Source of the DNA: Glossina fuscipes | Taxonomy: Eukaryota; Arthropoda; Insecta; Diptera; Glossinidae | Direction of reading: 5' to 3' | DNA: 64,000 bases | Assembly (NCBI RefSeq): GCF_014805625.2 | Contig: NW_023998414.1 | Coordinates: forward strand, 35,554,627-35,618,626 | In this document: positions 60,849 to 64,000 of the stretch, piece after piece | Layout of the letters: every line of letters begins with the position of its first letter | Position numbering within the stretch: the stretch's first letter is position 1 | The notes under the pieces: generated by a model | What the model was told of the DNA's origin: nothing | The model's database searches: none | The model's input: only the letters and a program-made list of their open reading frames with translations | Translations under genes and position numbers: made by a program

Positions 60849-60877
60849 AATAATAATAATAATAATAATAATAATAA
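60849..60877. repeat. (AAT)n microsatellite
   Basis: About nine AAT units ending in AAGAATT. Confidence 0.85.
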
Positions 60878-61199
60878 GAATTTACAATGAAATTTTTTAG
60901 GAAACCTAAGCGTTTTCCGCATTCACTTATTCGTCGAGATAAACTCGTTAGGTTTTCAACGAAAAAATCTTGACACCGTGACATTTGTGTTCGTTTTATT
61001 TTTAGTTAATTTTTGTTTGTGAAAATAGTAGTGGGAGTACATAATAAATTTGTCAAAGTATAATAAAAAAAATAAATAAATCGTAATGGCGCCATATATT
61101 AATTACTATTGTTTATATCATATAAGATTGAATTTATTTTTGAGACGATTTTGCATTGAAACGATATTAAGAAACATTAAAGATCATAAAAATCCTTTA

Positions 61200-61480
61200 C
61201 ATCATTTTGCTTAATTCATATTTGGAGCGATTATTGTATGGAAAGTGATCGAATAAGTTGTCCGATCCGAACCATTTCCAATGGCGTTTATCCTCCTGGC
61301 CAAAATATATGTCAGCGAAATATTTCAAAAATTGCCATGAACAAAACGAACAAACGGACAGACGGACGGACAAGCTTAAACCCATTCAGCATCGATTGTT
61401 ATAATAAAAGTTAAGCCTATATCAAGTCCTTCTGGGTATTATATACATCCGTGTAAATTTGTACCTCTTCGTGTAGAGTA
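61200..61480 (+). repeat. Dispersed repeat family A, tail half
   Basis: GGAAAGTGATCGAATAAGTT, GTCCGATCCGAACCATTTCC, AAAATATATGTCAG, AACGGACAGACGGACGGACA, and the tail TCAAGTCCTTCTGGGTATTA. One of the best preserved copies. Confidence 0.7.
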
Positions 61481-62103
61481 TGACAAATCGAATCGAATTA
61501 TCAATATATTTGTAATTTTAGAAATGTATTTATGCTAAGGTACACTTTCGGTATAAATTGTAAAGCAATTCTTATTTGTCTTTTATACATTATAAACTCT
61601 TTTATGGCTTTTTGCCTTCATTTCCGTACCGATTGACTATCCAATACTGGAATTATATATAAATCGATTATAGTTTGCGATCAGCCCTTTTGGGGAATGC
61701 CTCAAATAAATGGTCGAAAGAAAGAAAGAGCAGGGAAGATTAAAAGATATTGACTTCAAAGGTCGCTCGGTTGGTAAGTAGATAGGTACAGTCACGGCCA
61801 AACACCCATCATAATTAACTTATGGCCTGTCTACAAACTTAGGAATTGAATACGAATATGCGGTTATCTGTTAAGCCATCCGATGACTTTCGATAAACAA
61901 CGTAAAAAAGAAGAAGCACAATATGCTTCAGAGGCCAGCAACAATCAGTTCATCAATGTGTATGAGAAGCAATTCGCTTATATTTTTAAGCATATGAAAC
62001 TTGCTTGCTTGCCAATAAACGAAAACCTTTGGTACCTGTTTAAGAGAATGGCTCATCAAATTTTCTTTGAATTGTTCACATCATTCACGGCTATGAAGGT
62101 TTT

Positions 62104-62207
62104 TAACTTTCGTATTTAAAGAGTTTCAAGCGCAGTTTTGAGAGACTTCCNNNNNNNNNNTAACTTTCGTATTTAAAGAGTTTCAAGCGCAGTTTTGAGA
62201 GACTTCC
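62104..62207. repeat. 47-bp direct duplication on both sides of the gap
   Basis: 62104-62150 and 62161-62207 are identical (from TAACTTTCGTATTTAAAGAG to AGAGACTTCC). This is most simply two contig ends that overlap but were not merged. Confidence 0.9.
62151..62160. other. Assembly gap of 10 N
   Basis: Ten N bases, the only ambiguous bases in the window. The round number suggests a placeholder size. Confidence 0.99.
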
Positions 62208-62325
62208 GTCCATTAAATTGAAAAGCGACTGTTCGAATGGGTCCGCATTGATGATTATGGTTATCGATTTTTGAATAAATAAAAACTATATATGCATGAC
62301 TGTATGTGTGCGAATTATGAAATCT

Positions 62326-62565
62326 ATTAGGTGGTTGCGTTAATTTTGATAGTTTTCTCATTTGAGAAAAATTGATGCTATATACATGAATCGAAATATT
62401 TTCTGTTTTTGGCAACCTGGCGATATCGGGTCGAAAGGAATTATCGACCCATTTTCGCACTTCTTCAACTTGGCGAAGTTGCGTGCCGCAGCCAAGCCTC
62501 GCTGCATCGGACACCGCTATGTTTGGTGAGTACGCTGAGCGTAGCAGAACTTTCCATTCGACAAG
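62326..62565 (-). mobile_element. Mariner-like transposase C-terminal relic with terminal repeat
   Basis: On the minus strand the frame contains VEWKVLLRSAYSPNIAVSD followed by VEEVRKWVDNSF and RPDIARLPKTEN. These correspond to the mariner order (LEW.VL...YSPD.AP.D, then EE(V/I)..W.D.., then a short C-terminus). The Asp of SD (about 62508-62506) corresponds to the last catalytic Asp of the DD34D triad. The stretch after it is disrupted (the usual YHLF is missing). The plus-strand TTAGGTGGTTGCGTTAATTT at 62326, preceded by TA, would be the terminal inverted repeat next to a TA target site. The N-terminal part and other terminus were not found. Confidence 0.6.
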
Positions 62566-64000
62566 GAACAGTGTATCGTTGACAACTTTTGCAACAAATG
62601 GCCAAAGAATGGCATTTTCATTCAATTCGTGTCACCACTTTTAAACCGTTGAAGTCAAAACAAGACAATTGAGTTATGATGAGGCAGCATCATCATAACC
62701 ATCTGATTGTGTGTTTGATGATGAGCTTCGGCAATAGATTTCTTCAAATTAAACAACAAGATTAATGAATAGTGAAAATGCAATTTTGAACGTTCCGCGA
62801 TTATCGTCGGCATTAAATAAATCAATAACGCAATATCGACAATTGTTGATTTATATGCAGAAAGGTCAATATCATCGAATTTAATCGTTATGTACGCTTG
62901 TATTTCCCAATTCTTTTATAAAGTTTTTCCTGTAGAAATACTTCCCCCCCCCCCCCCTCCCCCTCGCCCTCGCCCTCCTCACGCCTCCTGCCGCCTTGTC
63001 AAATCTCTCTCACTCCCTGTTCAAATTCATAAGAAAAACGTTTATCCACATATTTCGAAATGTAATCAACACTCGGTACTACTGAATGAAACGGTTATGC
63101 TTGTTGTGCATATACTACACTACATCCATTTAATTTACTTAAATTGGTTTGTTTATGAGTAATAATCACAAAATTTCTATTTTCTTTTCATTTAATGCTT
63201 TTATTTAAATTTAATACACTTACGTAAATGCATGTCCGACTATATGGCCATTTTTCATACACATGCATTGATGCATACGTGTAAAGTAATTTAGATATTT
63301 TGCTACCAGCGTAGCATTTGCACGAGTATTTCGATTGGCTTTTATCCAAATATTATTACATTATTATTAGAATATCAACTTATTTTGGTTTATTTGTATA
63401 TTTATGTGAAAATTGTGATAATGAAAATTTGAAATTTATACAATCGTATAACGAATTCTAATTACCCTAATAATATTTCATAATATAAATTATTCATGCA
63501 TGAGAACAAACATTTCTACAAATATATTATTATTTAATAAAAAAAATTGATTATTTAACGTTTAACTATATATAGTTGTTCATCTTCAGTTCATATCAGT
63601 TAAGAAAAACTATAATATTTTATGATCGTAGGCTGGCAGGATTTTGGTAAATAGTTTACGCGACGACTTATTGCCAGTTTTATGCTTATATAGGAATGAA
63701 ATGGAAAGAAATTTAATATAAAGGGTACTTTTACCAGTTGGCATATTCGGCCTTGTAAAGCGATGACAATATTTTATAAAATTCTATCCGAATATATGCT
63801 TCAGATTTCTGAAAATAGGTTGAAGGAAGGGATCGTAATCACGTAACCGAAAGTTAGCTTTCGCTTTCGTTCTCAGCTGTTGTTTCTTTTTAAAGCAGCT
63901 GTCTCGTTAAATGAAGGCAACAAATACGTACGAGGAAGTGGTGAAGAGTTATGATTTTGAAAAACGCCTCTTAACGACTTTGAAAACACTTGCTAAATAC
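62566..64000. other. Intergenic end of window
   Basis: AT-rich, with a 14-C run at 62944-62957 followed by CCTCGCC repeats. A GGATCGTAATCACGTAACCG segment near 63831 resembles the edge at 4300. The plus frame 62890-63162 is driven by the C run and is not called. No gene is seen. Confidence 0.5.
62944..62985. repeat. C homopolymer and CCCTCG-type tract
   Basis: Fourteen C followed by CCCTCGC repeats, very unusual in such an AT-rich window. Prone to sequencing error. Confidence 0.8.

Larger units (their letters stand above)
49186..62103. other. Gene-poor, repeat-rich region
   Basis: About 13 kb with no exon I can support. It holds family A and B repeat copies listed separately, long TA, GT, CT and T-run microsatellites, and AT-rich filler. 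Open frames of 60-166 codons all either contain simple sequence, overlap repeat copies or lack context. A small ATG frame at 60675-60463 (-) is discussed separately. Confidence 0.55.

Noticed and set aside
62890..63162. 90-codon plus frame with a proline run
   Set aside because: The proline run is just the C homopolymer; the rest has no recognisable domain.

Overview
This is nuclear DNA from a higher fly (Diptera, Brachycera). It is strongly AT-rich, full of A/T microsatellites and homopolymers, and carries intron-containing genes whose translated exons match fly and human families. The repeat families and gene spacing look most like a calyptrate fly, perhaps a tsetse (Glossina). That species guess rests on memory of the repeats, not on a search.

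Layout. 1-7492: no convincing gene, only simple sequence, relics of dispersed repeats and a slightly GC-richer island. 7493-9112 (+): XK-related membrane protein. 12229-11363 (-): SPAG7-type R3H protein. 15326-13529 (-): PIG-A, the GPI-anchor GlcNAc-transferase catalytic subunit. 17480-21123 (+): VPS50 (syndetin). 24704-23305 (-): a PIF/Harbinger transposase-derived protein whose acidic catalytic residues appear lost. 25818-27814 (+): DDX52/Rok1 DEAD-box helicase. 30963-28011 (-): leucine-rich-repeat membrane protein halfway (hfw), first exon not found. 36924-37596 (+): C19orf12 family protein. 43865-37817 (-): deep orange (VPS18). I rebuilt exon junctions by hand; for every gene except hfw the joined frame is open from ATG to stop. 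43866-64000 is about 20 kb without a recognisable coding exon. It holds many copies of two dispersed repeat families, microsatellites, a mariner-like transposase relic and a 10-N assembly gap.

Function. Most genes are unrelated housekeeping genes, but VPS50 (EARP complex) and VPS18 (HOPS/CORVET) both act in endosomal tethering. hfw, C19orf12 and dor lie close together. From memory, dor and hfw are also close on the Drosophila X chromosome (2B ecdysone-puff region, beside broad), so this part may be a conserved Muller A block, and the empty 20 kb beyond dor could hold the 5' part of a long-intron gene such as broad. That is inference. Two gene pairs are tail-to-tail with very short gaps: DDX52/hfw and C19orf12/dor.

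Points that stand out: the transposase-derived gene without a DDE triad; two introns that appear to use GC donors; a large basic/serine-rich insert in PIG-A; polyglutamine in hfw and SPAG7; dispersed repeat families of about 0.4-1.2 kb in both orientations; and a 47-bp duplication flanking the assembly gap. I found no rRNA, tRNA or CRISPR array.
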